From NCBI RefSeq assembly GCF_031085375.1, contig NZ_JAVCWF010000001.1, forward strand, positions 2,728,001-2,792,000: a DNA stretch of 64,000 nucleotides, read 5' to 3'. Under the pieces are notes generated by a model that saw only the letters and a program-made list of their open reading frames with translations, did no database searches and was not told the origin of the DNA. This stretch comes from Lactiplantibacillus brownii. GTDB lineage: Bacteria; Bacillota; Bacilli; Lactobacillales; Lactobacillaceae. The position numbers and the translations under genes were made by a program. Positions 30,095 through 38,178 of this stretch are shown here, piece after piece. Each line of letters starts with the position of its first letter. Position 1 is the first letter of the stretch.

Positions 30095-30226
30095 AACACA
30101 CAACGTAACGATTAAAGTAACGACTAAATTGTTACATTCAATATCTTGCTAATGGATAACCCCCTTGAATTTATCAGATAAGTTAGTTGCATGCAGTCGC
30201 CTAGCAAGTTTAAATGGCGCCATCAT

Positions 30227-30287
30227 ACACAAAAAGGTCGCACGACAGGGTAACAAGTTACCACCTGTACAGCGCGACACCGCTAAT
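30227..30287. repeat. Nested hairpin
   Basis: GTCGC...ACAGG-GTAAC pairs with GTTAC-CCTGT...GCGAC. No T-run follows, so it is not a simple terminator. Confidence 0.5.
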
Positions 30288-30360
30288 ACAAATGCTGATT
30301 TCAGTATTTATTCTGATATCTGATATTCATATCTTAGTATACTAGCATTAGAAAATATGT

Positions 30361-30430
30361 AAAATAACCGCCCTTTGGGACGTTTAAGCCTATCATGATA
30401 AGCTTAAACACCCTTTTGGCCGGCTATTTT
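30361..30430. repeat. 70-nt nested palindrome upstream of the P-type ATPase
   Basis: The core GTTTAAGC-TATCATGATA-GCTTAAAC (30382-30409) is a near-perfect 28-base palindrome. It is flanked by CCC/GGG steps and closed by AAAATA-CCG with CGG-TATTTT. A T-run follows on the + strand, so it may end a transcript crossing 29.9-30.4 kb. Confidence 0.55.
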
Positions 30431-30482
30431 AGTGCTTTTTTCAGAAAATTAATTGGATTTTCCGCAAAATATTATGTTTTGT

Positions 30483-30497
30483 TTAGAATCATTCTTA
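30483..30497 (+). promoter_or_regulatory. PerR/Fur-like box
   Basis: TTAGAATCATTCTTA matches the Per-box TTANAATNATTNTAA at all but the two last defined positions, about 85 bases before the ATPase start. Confidence 0.5.
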
Positions 30498-30581
30498 TCT
30501 ATTTAAATGACTTCAAATTAGTGTTACGCTTGTGCTAATCATAAAGGAATCGGTTACAAAGTTCAAGAGGAGGGGATTTAG

Positions 30582-32420
30582 ATGCGACATTATTACAAAC
30601 TAACTTTAACCATTAGCGTCGGTATTTTGGCATTAATTTTACAATTTGGGTTCCAACAGCAGTTAGCCGCCCAAATTATTATCACGTTGATGGGGTCAAT
30701 TATGGCGCTTTCGATGCTCGTCGAAATGGTCAAAACGTTACGTTCAGGAAAATATGGGGTTGACCTACTGGCCATTACCGCCATCGTTGCAACCTTGGCT
30801 GTAAGTGAATACTGGGCTGGGTTAGTTGTTTTGATCATGCTGACGGGCGGTGACTCACTTGAAGACTACGCAGCTAAGCGCGCCAATACTGAATTAAAAG
30901 CTTTATTGGATAATTCACCACGAACAGCCCACCGACTCGTCAACCGTCAGCTCACAGATATTGCCGTTGAATCGGCTATCGTATCAGATCAGCTTGTCGT
31001 CAAACCAGGTGAGCTCGTGCCAGTCGATGGTCATTTGATCGATGGTAATGCCCTTTTCGATGAATCATCCCTAACTGGCGAATCAAAACCAGTTGAAAAA
31101 GTGGTTGGTGATGACGTGATGTCTGGGGCCGTCAATGGCGATAGCGCAGTCACCATGGTCGTTGATAAGGTCGCGGCTGATAGTCAATATCAACAGTTAG
31201 TTAAATTAGTCAAAGAATCAGAAGCGCGTCCCGCAAAATTTGTGCGCCTTGCCGATCGTTATGCCGTCCCATTCACCTTAGTAGCTTACGTGATTGCAGG
31301 CGTGGCCTGGGCACTAAGTGGTGATCCGCATCGGTTCGCAGAAGTCTTGGTCGTGGCTTCACCTTGTCCCTTAATTTTGGCCGCCCCAGTTGCGCTAGTT
31401 TCCGGCATGAGTCGGACAAGCCGCAATGGGATCGTGGTTAAGACGGGTGACATGTTGGAAAAGCTTTCCACGGCAAAATCAGCGGCCTTTGACAAAACTG
31501 GGACGATTACTAGTGGTCAATTAACCGTCAATCAAATTACGCCTCAGGCTGATTTTACTGCCGAACAAGTTCTACATTTAGCTGCTAGTGCCGAGCAAAA
31601 CTCTAGTCACATTCTGGCACGTTCCATTGTTAAATTTGCCAACGACACCCCTTTAAGTCCTGCCAATGACTTAGAAGAAGTCACGGGTAATGGCGTCACC
31701 GCGCAAGTCGATGGTCATTCGGTCAAAGTCGGTAAATTGAACTTTGTTGACCCTAAAACGACCCAGACGCCATTGGCACAAACGGCGATCTATGTGGCGA
31801 TTGATGATCAGTACGCTGGCGTCATTACCTTTATTGATAACGTACGCCCAGAAGCTGCGTCAACTTTGCAAGCCCTTCATGCTGAAGGCGTTCAGAATGT
31901 GATGATGCTGACAGGCGATCAACGGGCAATTGCTGACAAAATTGCAGCAGAAGTTGGTATCGACACCGTCCAAGCGGATCTTTTGCCAGCTGATAAGATT
32001 AAGAATTTAAAAGCAATTCCTGAAGCTGGTCGGCCAGTGATTATGGTTGGCGACGGCGTCAACGATGCGCCATCACTGGCTGTCGCGGATGTAGGCATCG
32101 CCATGGGTGCCCACGGATCAACTGCCGCAAGTGAATCAGCCGATGTGGTCATTTTAAAAGACGATCTCAGTCGCGTGGTCACTGCAATTCAAATCGCCAA
32201 AGACACGATGGCCGTTGCCAAGCAGGCGGTCTGGATTGGGATTGCTATTTGTACCATTTTAATGTTGATTGCCAGTACCGGTATCATTCCCGCACTCTTC
32301 GGCGCTATGCTCCAAGAAGTTGTCGACACTGTTTCCATTTTATGGGCTTTGCGGGCATTACGTGATCGGCCACATACTAAAGTCGAACCCACTAAACCAA
32401 CAGCCATTCGTCAAAATTAA
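30582..32420 (+). CDS. Heavy-metal P1B-type ATPase, SPC (P1B-4-like) group
   Basis: A 612-residue cation pump without N-terminal metal-binding domains and with six visible spans. The actuator TGES motif (near 164), the transmembrane SPCP motif (near 262), the phosphorylated DKTGT (near 304), the HILA form of the conserved HP site and GDGVNDAPSL (near 485) are all present. The SPC rather than CPC motif puts it with P1B-4 pumps, which in Gram-positives include Co/Fe(II) exporters of the PfeT/FrvA kind. The PerR/Fur-like box upstream supports iron or peroxide-linked control. ATG at 30582 follows GAGGAGGGG. Confidence 0.88.
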   Translation: MRHYYKLTLTISVGILALILQFGFQQQLAAQIIITLMGSIMALSMLVEMVKTLRSGKYGVDLLAITAIVATLAVSEYWAGLVVLIMLTGGDSLEDYAAKRANTELKALLDNSPRTAHRLVNRQLTDIAVESAIVSDQLVVKPGELVPVDGHLIDGNALFDESSLTGESKPVEKVVGDDVMSGAVNGDSAVTMVVDKVAADSQYQQLVKLVKESEARPAKFVRLADRYAVPFTLVAYVIAGVAWALSGDPHRFAEVLVVASPCPLILAAPVALVSGMSRTSRNGIVVKTGDMLEKLSTAKSAAFDKTGTITSGQLTVNQITPQADFTAEQVLHLAASAEQNSSHILARSIVKFANDTPLSPANDLEEVTGNGVTAQVDGHSVKVGKLNFVDPKTTQTPLAQTAIYVAIDDQYAGVITFIDNVRPEAASTLQALHAEGVQNVMMLTGDQRAIADKIAAEVGIDTVQADLLPADKIKNLKAIPEAGRPVIMVGDGVNDAPSLAVADVGIAMGAHGSTAASESADVVILKDDLSRVVTAIQIAKDTMAVAKQAVWIGIAICTILMLIASTGIIPALFGAMLQEVVDTVSILWALRALRDRPHTKVEPTKPTAIRQN

Positions 32421-32453
32421 TAACCGAAATGTGTTAAGCTGGAATGAAACGAA

Positions 32454-32648
32454 ATGGACGTGATTGAATTGCCTAAATGGGTACTCGACTGGTCAGAAGG
32501 CTCCTTAATTTTCATCGTGGTCTTAACCTTAGTTTCAGTGATTTTACTCAGTGTACCGTTAAGAGAAACGATTCCAGTCGACTTTTTCTACATGCTAATT
32601 ACTTTTTACTTTGCTTGGCGGCGAAGCAAGCGCACGAAAAACCAATGA
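32454..32648 (+). CDS. Small membrane protein, 64 residues
   Basis: Not recognised. Two hydrophobic stretches (LIFIVVLTLVSVILLSV and FFYMLITFYFAW) and a basic C-terminus (RRSKRTKNQ) suggest a small inner-membrane protein. It starts 33 bases after the ATPase stop, and may be translated from the same mRNA, before a terminator. Its Shine-Dalgarno site is weak (GGAATG), so expression is uncertain. Confidence 0.5.
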   Translation: MDVIELPKWVLDWSEGSLIFIVVLTLVSVILLSVPLRETIPVDFFYMLITFYFAWRRSKRTKNQ

Positions 32649-32667
32649 CTATTTCTCAGTCAATACA

Positions 32668-32735
32668 AAAACAGATTGCTCATCCAACAAACTTCCATTA
32701 GCGGAAAAAGTTGGCAGTGAACAATCTGTTTTTTT
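32668..32735 (+). terminator. Terminator after the ATPase transcript
   Basis: AAAAACAGATTG pairs with CAATCTGTTTTTTT across an interrupted loop. Confidence 0.7.
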
Positions 32736-32772
32736 ACGCTTTTAAAACAATCTGTTTTTTTACGCTTTTAAA
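32721..32772. repeat. 26-bp perfect tandem duplication of a terminator arm
   Basis: ACAATCTGTTTTTTTACGC... is repeated exactly, head to tail (32721-32746, 32747-32772), doubling the 3' arm and T-run of the terminator. Confidence 0.85.
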
Positions 32773-32828
32773 TTATAGCTTTCCGGATTTGACCTAAGAA
32801 CTGCTATTTTGAAATCAGTGCTTAATTC

Positions 32829-33180
32829 TCCGTCTCCGTGGACCAGCACATTCGCTGTGAGGCAAGCCAGACACTAACCTGGGAAGGATCACCCAGCTAA
32901 GTGTCTCGACACGGCAAACAAACTGGTCCACTCCGACGTTAAATAACAATTTTAATCTAAGCAATAGTAAAAAAGCCAATTAATATTAGGTTCACTATTT
33001 AGCGCAAGGCGGGCTGGATGATGCTCAGTGGTGAAATTTCTCTTTGCTGGTGAACTTTCCAGCTTAGAGAAAGCCCGGCTTGTGAGACCGCCCTTTGGCT
33101 CACAAACGTGGCCACCACGTTCCAGCATCAGTCCAGACCAACCGGAGCGGCAAATTAAGCAGATACTTGTAAGTGTGATA
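32829..33180 (+). repeat. Family-A nested palindromic repeat (copy 1)
   Basis: Two linked palindromes. The first (32829-32940) pairs CCGTCTCCGTGGACCAG...GCTGTG with CACGGCAAAC...CTGGTCCACTCCGACG, with an inner AGACACT hairpin. A conserved AT-rich bridge (AGCCAATTAATATTAGG) follows. The second (33000-33150) has TTTCTCT..GCTGG/CCAGC..AGAGAAA, TTGTGAG/CTCACAA and CGTGG/CCACG hairpins. It closely matches 53027-53465. Confidence 0.88.
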
Positions 33181-33191
33181 GCTATACCACC

Positions 33192-34871
33192 CTAGGCCTG
33201 AATTTCAACCGGAATAAAATCAAATGAATCATAGTCAAACAAACCCCGATCCGTTAGCTTAATCGTTGGAATAACGGGTAATGTCAGAAACGATAAGGTA
33301 ATGAATGGATCAAATGACATCTCATTTTCACAAATTTGATTATAGGCTGCCTTGATTTTGGCGAGTTGTTCGGCCGCAACTTCATATGAGCTGACTGACA
33401 ACAAGCCCCCGATAGCTAGCGGCATCGTCGCAACGACCTGCTCATCATCCGTCACCGCAATGCCCCCATTTGTTTGGGTGATTTGTGCAATCGCCTGTAG
33501 GATTGCCGCATCTGAGATCCCAACGGCGACAATATTGTGCGCATCATGCGCAATAGAACCAGCCACTGCGCCGTGTTTTAACTGAAATCCGTGCACTAAG
33601 CCAACCCCTACCCGACCAGTATTCTTATGGCGTTCAACTACCACCATTTTCAACACATCCTGGGTCGTATCAGTTTGAAAATTGCCATTGACTACTGGCA
33701 CATCCATGACGAGATGGTCAGTTTCGATATGATTGGGTTGTACACCGATCACGTTCACATGACCAGTCGTCAGGGGCAACGCTAAGTCGGCTAAAGTCAC
33801 GTGTTGATGAATACGAGTCGCCGTAAATGGCAGCGGCTGTGTTTCCGGCTCAGTCGTCACCCACTGCCCACTTTTCATCGTTCGGGCAATTTTCACCGTT
33901 TCAACGTCATCTAAAACGACCAGATCTGCTAACTTGCCCGCACTCAAACTACCGCGATCACGTAATCGGTGGGCGTTGGCGGCATGATAACTCGCCAGCG
34001 TGTACGCCAATGCCGGCCGCATGCCACTTTTAATGGCTATCTTGACATTATCGTCAATCGATCCCTCGGTCATCAAATCTGAGATCGTTTTATCATCCGT
34101 ACAGAAGGCAAAGCGACTGGCATTCGCTTCGGTCACCGCACCAATTGTTCCAAGCATATCGCGTTCCACAGTGCCTTCACGCAAAAAGACAAACATCCCT
34201 GCTTTGACACGATTGAGTGCTTCCGTTACCGTCGTACATTCGTGATCCGTGTCCAGTCCCGCATTGCACATCACATTTAATTGATGCGGATTCAAACCGG
34301 ATGCATGTCCATCCGCATGGTATCCCCGCACATTTGCATCATGAATTTTTGCCAAAATATCCGTGTCCCCACGCGCAACCGCGCCGTAGTCCATAACTTC
34401 CGCTAAGCCTTTCACTTCCGGCTGAGCATACAACGGTCGCAAATCAGCCGCGTGTAAAGTTGCCCCATTATCATCAAAAGGCACACAAGGTACTGAGGAT
34501 GGTAGCATGAAAAAGACATCTAATGGTGTTTGACGGGCATCATCGATCAAGTATTGAATTCCAGCCGTTCCAGCGACATTCGCCAACTCATGAGGGTCGG
34601 TCGCAATCGCCGTGACACCGTGTTTTAGCAACACTTTGCCTAATTCACTGGGAGCGACCATGGCACTTTCCATATGGACATGTGCGTCGATCATGCCTGG
34701 AACTAGCCATTTGCCAGTGGCATCATAATGATGGGCAGCCTGGTAAGGTTCATCCTTAAAGTTACTAATAATGTGGCCATTCTTGATCCATAAACTGGTT
34801 GCCTCAAATTCACGCGTAAAAACGTTCAGGACTTGGGCACCGGTAATCACTAAATCTACTTTTTCCGTCAA
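33192..34871 (-). CDS. ade: Adenine deaminase
   Basis: Hydrolyses adenine to hypoxanthine and ammonia for purine salvage. The amidohydrolase signature GMIDAHVHMESAMV (metal-binding HxH) is near the N-terminus, followed by DPHELANVAGT, HADGHASGLNPHQLN, DHECTTVTEAL and CTDDKTISDL (metal Asp). The open frame reaches 34973, but that ATG lies inside a purine riboswitch. The real start is TTG at 34871: it has AAGGAG six bases before it and begins at LTEKVDLVITGAQVLNVF, where the family begins. Length is then about 559 residues, normal for AdeC. Confidence 0.92.
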   Translation of the reverse strand: MTEKVDLVITGAQVLNVFTREFEATSLWIKNGHIISNFKDEPYQAAHHYDATGKWLVPGMIDAHVHMESAMVAPSELGKVLLKHGVTAIATDPHELANVAGTAGIQYLIDDARQTPLDVFFMLPSSVPCVPFDDNGATLHAADLRPLYAQPEVKGLAEVMDYGAVARGDTDILAKIHDANVRGYHADGHASGLNPHQLNVMCNAGLDTDHECTTVTEALNRVKAGMFVFLREGTVERDMLGTIGAVTEANASRFAFCTDDKTISDLMTEGSIDDNVKIAIKSGMRPALAYTLASYHAANAHRLRDRGSLSAGKLADLVVLDDVETVKIARTMKSGQWVTTEPETQPLPFTATRIHQHVTLADLALPLTTGHVNVIGVQPNHIETDHLVMDVPVVNGNFQTDTTQDVLKMVVVERHKNTGRVGVGLVHGFQLKHGAVAGSIAHDAHNIVAVGISDAAILQAIAQITQTNGGIAVTDDEQVVATMPLAIGGLLSVSSYEVAAEQLAKIKAAYNQICENEMSFDPFITLSFLTLPVIPTIKLTDRGLFDYDSFDFIPVEIQA

Positions 34872-34898
34872 AAGATTCTCCTTCTGCCTATTCAGAAA

Positions 34899-34952
34899 GA
34901 AAAAGAGCCGACTACGATCCACGGCAAAAAGAGCAGTGGAAGGCAGCGACTC
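34899..34952 (-). terminator. Riboswitch terminator (expression platform)
   Basis: GAGTCG pairs with CGGCTC, with inner CCAC/GTGG, then TTTTT on the minus strand, between the purine aptamer and the adeC start. Confidence 0.7.
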
Positions 34953-34956
34953 AATT

Positions 34957-35024
34957 CGCTTATAGTCCAACATTTACGGTGCTGGGTAGAAACTCGCCAT
35001 CCTTATCATGGCATTATATAGGCA
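34957..35024 (-). promoter_or_regulatory. Purine riboswitch, guanine/hypoxanthine type
   Basis: On the minus strand the aptamer reads TATAATGCCATGATAAGGATGGC, then GTTTCTACC, CAGCACCGTAAATG and TTGGACTATA. P1 (TGCCTATA/TATAAGCG) and the P2/P3 arms form. The specificity base, in GACTAT, is C, as in guanine/hypoxanthine aptamers; adenine aptamers have GATTAT. It precedes a terminator and adeC. Confidence 0.93.
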
Positions 35025-35190
35025 ATTAAATTTATTTAGTCATTTTGTTTGTCAGTAATCTTAGCAGAGTTCAGATTCAAACGCAAATTTCGTAATGGTT
35101 CCACGTTGCTTTCGGTCGTCCGACCAGCTATGCTATTAGCAACGATTTAAAACTTAACCAACTCAGTTACTTTTAAAGGGGTAATTCTTT

Positions 35191-36294
35191 ATGATGATGA
35201 TGAATAATCCAACCATGCTCTCGTACATCCGCCGTGAGCAGACGGTTCTTGGTAGTTTGTTGAGTGCTTATCCTGACGCAACTGCCAAAGCACTAGCTAA
35301 TGTGCCTAAGCATACCCAACACTGGCTCATTTTGACCACCGCGTCCAGCCTTAATGCCGCCAAAAGCGCCCAACCTTATATGGAAAAAATGGCTAACATC
35401 CAAGTCGACGTGCGAGATGCCGGCGCTTATTTAACCTATGGTCACGTCAATCCAGCAGTGGATACAATCATTGGTATCTCACTCAGTGGCACCGATCCCA
35501 TTATTCTGGCCGCTGTTAAGCGTGCCGAAACGGGGACTCAGGCAACGACAATTGCCATGACCGCTCAAATGGACAGTGAACTCGTCAGCGGCACTGCGAC
35601 AAGCTTTAACTTACTCACAGGCAAAGAAACGATTCCCTACATCACACTAAGTTACAACGCCATCGTGCTTTCGCTCATGTTTTTGAGCTTGCGCAGTGCC
35701 GCTGATCGCGACTTATTACCAGTTCTAGCAGTCAATCAGGAGCTTGACGACTTTGGCTTGATTATTGAGCATATCAACGAAACCATTCAGCGTGCAAATG
35801 ACTACTACCGTAAATTTACGATTGATTTCGGGCTGGCCACTGAATTTACCAGCATTGGCGCCAGCAGTTTGGCCGGAACTTTAGCAGAAATGCAGACCAA
35901 GTTCACTGAAATCGTACGAGTGCCAACCCATGGCTACCCGCTCACTGAATTTATCCATGGGGCTTACCTTGGCGCGCATGAAACGCACCGTCAATTTTAC
36001 CTAGAAATGCCTACTGATCCGACTGTTATGGCCACTTTACAAGCGGTCAAAACTTATGAATCGCGGTTGACCCCCCACATCTACACAATTAGCTTTACAG
36101 GTGAGCAACCCACGCTTAATGACGAACAGACCTTGATGCTCTATCCAATTGAAGATCCACTCAAAGTACCATTGTTGGCAATCATTCCGTTCCAAGTTCT
36201 AGCCTGGTTCATCGCCAAGGCTAAAGGGATCAATTTATCGCATCCTATTTTCGATAATTTCCAAGCTAGTCTAAAAACTAATAGTGAGTCATAG
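35191..36294 (+). CDS. SIS-domain protein (sugar-phosphate isomerase/deglycase type)
   Basis: A 367-residue protein with two SIS domains, like the isomerase half of GlmS and the FrlB/AgaS group. The first domain has LTTASSLNAAKSAQPYME (near 50) and ISLSGTDPIILAAVKRA (near 95), the second IGASSLAGTLAEMQTKFTEI (near 223) and a THGYPLTEFIHGAY loop with the catalytic-type Glu and His. It probably acts on an amino-sugar or glycated amino-acid phosphate. No PTS or kinase genes adjoin it. It begins with four Met codons after AAAGGGG. A shared terminator follows. Confidence 0.8.
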   Translation: MMMMNNPTMLSYIRREQTVLGSLLSAYPDATAKALANVPKHTQHWLILTTASSLNAAKSAQPYMEKMANIQVDVRDAGAYLTYGHVNPAVDTIIGISLSGTDPIILAAVKRAETGTQATTIAMTAQMDSELVSGTATSFNLLTGKETIPYITLSYNAIVLSLMFLSLRSAADRDLLPVLAVNQELDDFGLIIEHINETIQRANDYYRKFTIDFGLATEFTSIGASSLAGTLAEMQTKFTEIVRVPTHGYPLTEFIHGAYLGAHETHRQFYLEMPTDPTVMATLQAVKTYESRLTPHIYTISFTGEQPTLNDEQTLMLYPIEDPLKVPLLAIIPFQVLAWFIAKAKGINLSHPIFDNFQASLKTNSES

Positions 36295-36295
36295 T

Positions 36296-36328
36296 AAAAG
36301 GCGTTCGAGCTAAACTCGAACGCCTTTT
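36296..36328. terminator. Bidirectional terminator
   Basis: A perfect 14-bp stem, AAAAGGCGTTCGAG with CTCGAACGCCTTTT, loop of five, between convergent genes. Confidence 0.95.
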
Positions 36329-36331
36329 GAC

Positions 36332-37759
36332 TTAATTAACTTCAGCCTGATGTAACTTGGTTTGACTCGTCTTAGCTTGACCAACATGTGCCAGACCAAT
36401 ACCCGTAAAACCACTAATAATCGAAATGATTGGGCAAAGTAAGCTAAAGAACACGAATGGCAAGTATTGAATCGTTGGCACGCCTAGTGTCGTGGTCAAG
36501 AAGACCCCACCAACGCCCCAAGGCACTAAGTAGTTGATGACTGTCCCGCCATCTTCCAAAACGCGGCCTAAGGATTGATCCGCTAAGCCACCCGCATTGA
36601 ACGCTTGGCGGAAAGCTCGTCCAGGTAAAATGATGGATAAGAATTGTTCGCCAACGAAGACGTTGACGCCGATACAAGTTAAGATGCCGGCAGTGATTAA
36701 TTTACCATCACTGGTCAAATGTTTGGCAATAGGCGTCATAATCTGACCAATCAAGCCAAATTTCATCAATAACCCGCCAAGTGATAAAGTGACCACGATC
36801 AACGCCACCATACTCATCATGCTAACGATGCCACCACGTGATAACAACGTGTCCACACTCGTGTTGCCAGTTTTTGAAACAAAGCCGGTATTGATAATAG
36901 CCGTTAATTTGGTCATTGTCATTTTAGGTTGTTCAACTAAAATTAGGCCAGCTGAAACGAAAATATTGAGCAACATGGTGGGAATTGCGGGCATTTTAAA
37001 GCCAGCACAGACAAAAACTAAGATAATCGGCAATAATGATAGCGCCGAGATACTGAAATTACCCGTTAAAACGGCGACCGTTTCATGAATCTTCGCTAAG
37101 CTAACGTTGGCATTATCGTGACCTAAAATCGCGAACAAACCAAGACTGATCAGCCCTGCTGGCAAGGTCGTCCATAGTAAGTGCTTGATATGATCGAATA
37201 AATCCGTATCAACCACCGCTGAAGCCAAGTTATTGGTTTCAGACAATGGGGATAATTTATCTCCAAAAATGCCACCACTAATAATTGCGCCAGCAACTAA
37301 TGCCGGATTCAAGTTCATTGTAACGCCCATTCCGAAGAAGGCTATCCCAACCGTTGAGGTCACCGTGAAGGCACTCCCTACTGCCGCACCAACTAAGGTA
37401 CAAACGATAAAGACGGATGGCAAGAACCATTGGATATTGATTAGTTTGAACCCGATAACCATCAAAGTTGGAATCGTTCCGGCCGCGATCCAAGTCGAAA
37501 TCATCGCGCCAATCAGAATGAAAATAAAGATAGGAATAATGCCTTGATCAATACCTTCTTTAATTCCAGCATTCACTGCGGACCAAGGAAAGCCGCGTAG
37601 CATTGCCCAGGCAGTAACCACGCCCATCGCTAACAAGACTGGCACTTGAGGGGAAAGGCTAAAGCCGATCACCCCAATACTCATAATGCCTAAAACGACT
37701 ACCAAAACGATCACTGCTTCTAAGGTGCTAATTTTCGGGGTACTTTTGGTTTTATTCAT
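36332..37759 (-). CDS. NhaC family antiporter, likely tyrosine transporter (YheL-like)
   Basis: A 475-residue membrane protein with about 12 spans and NhaC-family segments (AIISGGIFGDKLSPLSETNNLAS near 165, GMGVTMNLNPALVAG, and the later LEDGGTVINYLVPWGVGG). The name implies Na+/H+ exchange, but NhaC-like proteins behind tyrosine T-boxes (YheL type) have been predicted to be tyrosine transporters. Here a T-box with a probable TAC (Tyr) specifier lies directly upstream, so amino-acid transport is the better guess. ATG at 37759 has AAAGGAG upstream. Confidence 0.83.
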   Translation of the reverse strand: MNKTKSTPKISTLEAVIVLVVVLGIMSIGVIGFSLSPQVPVLLAMGVVTAWAMLRGFPWSAVNAGIKEGIDQGIIPIFIFILIGAMISTWIAAGTIPTLMVIGFKLINIQWFLPSVFIVCTLVGAAVGSAFTVTSTVGIAFFGMGVTMNLNPALVAGAIISGGIFGDKLSPLSETNNLASAVVDTDLFDHIKHLLWTTLPAGLISLGLFAILGHDNANVSLAKIHETVAVLTGNFSISALSLLPIILVFVCAGFKMPAIPTMLLNIFVSAGLILVEQPKMTMTKLTAIINTGFVSKTGNTSVDTLLSRGGIVSMMSMVALIVVTLSLGGLLMKFGLIGQIMTPIAKHLTSDGKLITAGILTCIGVNVFVGEQFLSIILPGRAFRQAFNAGGLADQSLGRVLEDGGTVINYLVPWGVGGVFLTTTLGVPTIQYLPFVFFSLLCPIISIISGFTGIGLAHVGQAKTSQTKLHQAEVN

Positions 37760-37868
37760 GATTAATAACTCCTTTAATCAAGCCTTCAGTAACAACCAAC
37801 TAGCAGCCCCAATATCGAGCAATCCCACCACAACGTTTAATTTCCATCCTAATCATCCTTTTCTATAA

Positions 37869-38145
37869 CAAAAAATCGCCCCCATTGTTCGTTAGAACAA
37901 CAGGGACGATTAGACTAGTCGCGGTACCACCCAGGTTGAGGATTTCAAAAAAGAATCCTCCACTCACTAGAAGATAACGGTTCTAGTTATTACCCGTTCA
38001 AAATTGAAACTCCGCTACCGTATTTCAATAACAGCTCCTGATCGGTTCGCAGCAACCACCGACTTCCTGACACCCAGACCTGCATCTACTTGATGTAACG
38101 TTCAACGTTCATTTATTAACTTGTGGTTAACAATACCACCGTTCA
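37869..38145 (-). promoter_or_regulatory. T-box riboswitch, probable tyrosine specifier
   Basis: The minus strand carries the T-box sequence GGGTGGTACCGCG (37920-37933 region), followed by a terminator hairpin (ATCGTCCCTGTTGTTC with GAACAATGGGGGCGAT and six T). Upstream lies Stem I with a GGTGGTTGCTGCGAACC apical part. In its 3' strand, GAAATACGG offers TAC at 38020-38022 as specifier codon. Other triplets in the loop cannot be excluded without folding. Confidence 0.9.
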
Positions 38146-38178
38146 TTTTAATCGTCAAGACATTATTTTAATCTCATT

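Noticed and set aside
32829..33180. CRISPR-like array in the palindromic repeat regions.
   Set aside because: Repeats are not short, evenly spaced direct repeats with unique spacers, and no cas gene is present.
34872..34973. N-terminal 34 codons of the long adeC frame.
   Set aside because: They overlap the purine aptamer and its terminator; TTG at 34871 has the ribosome site.
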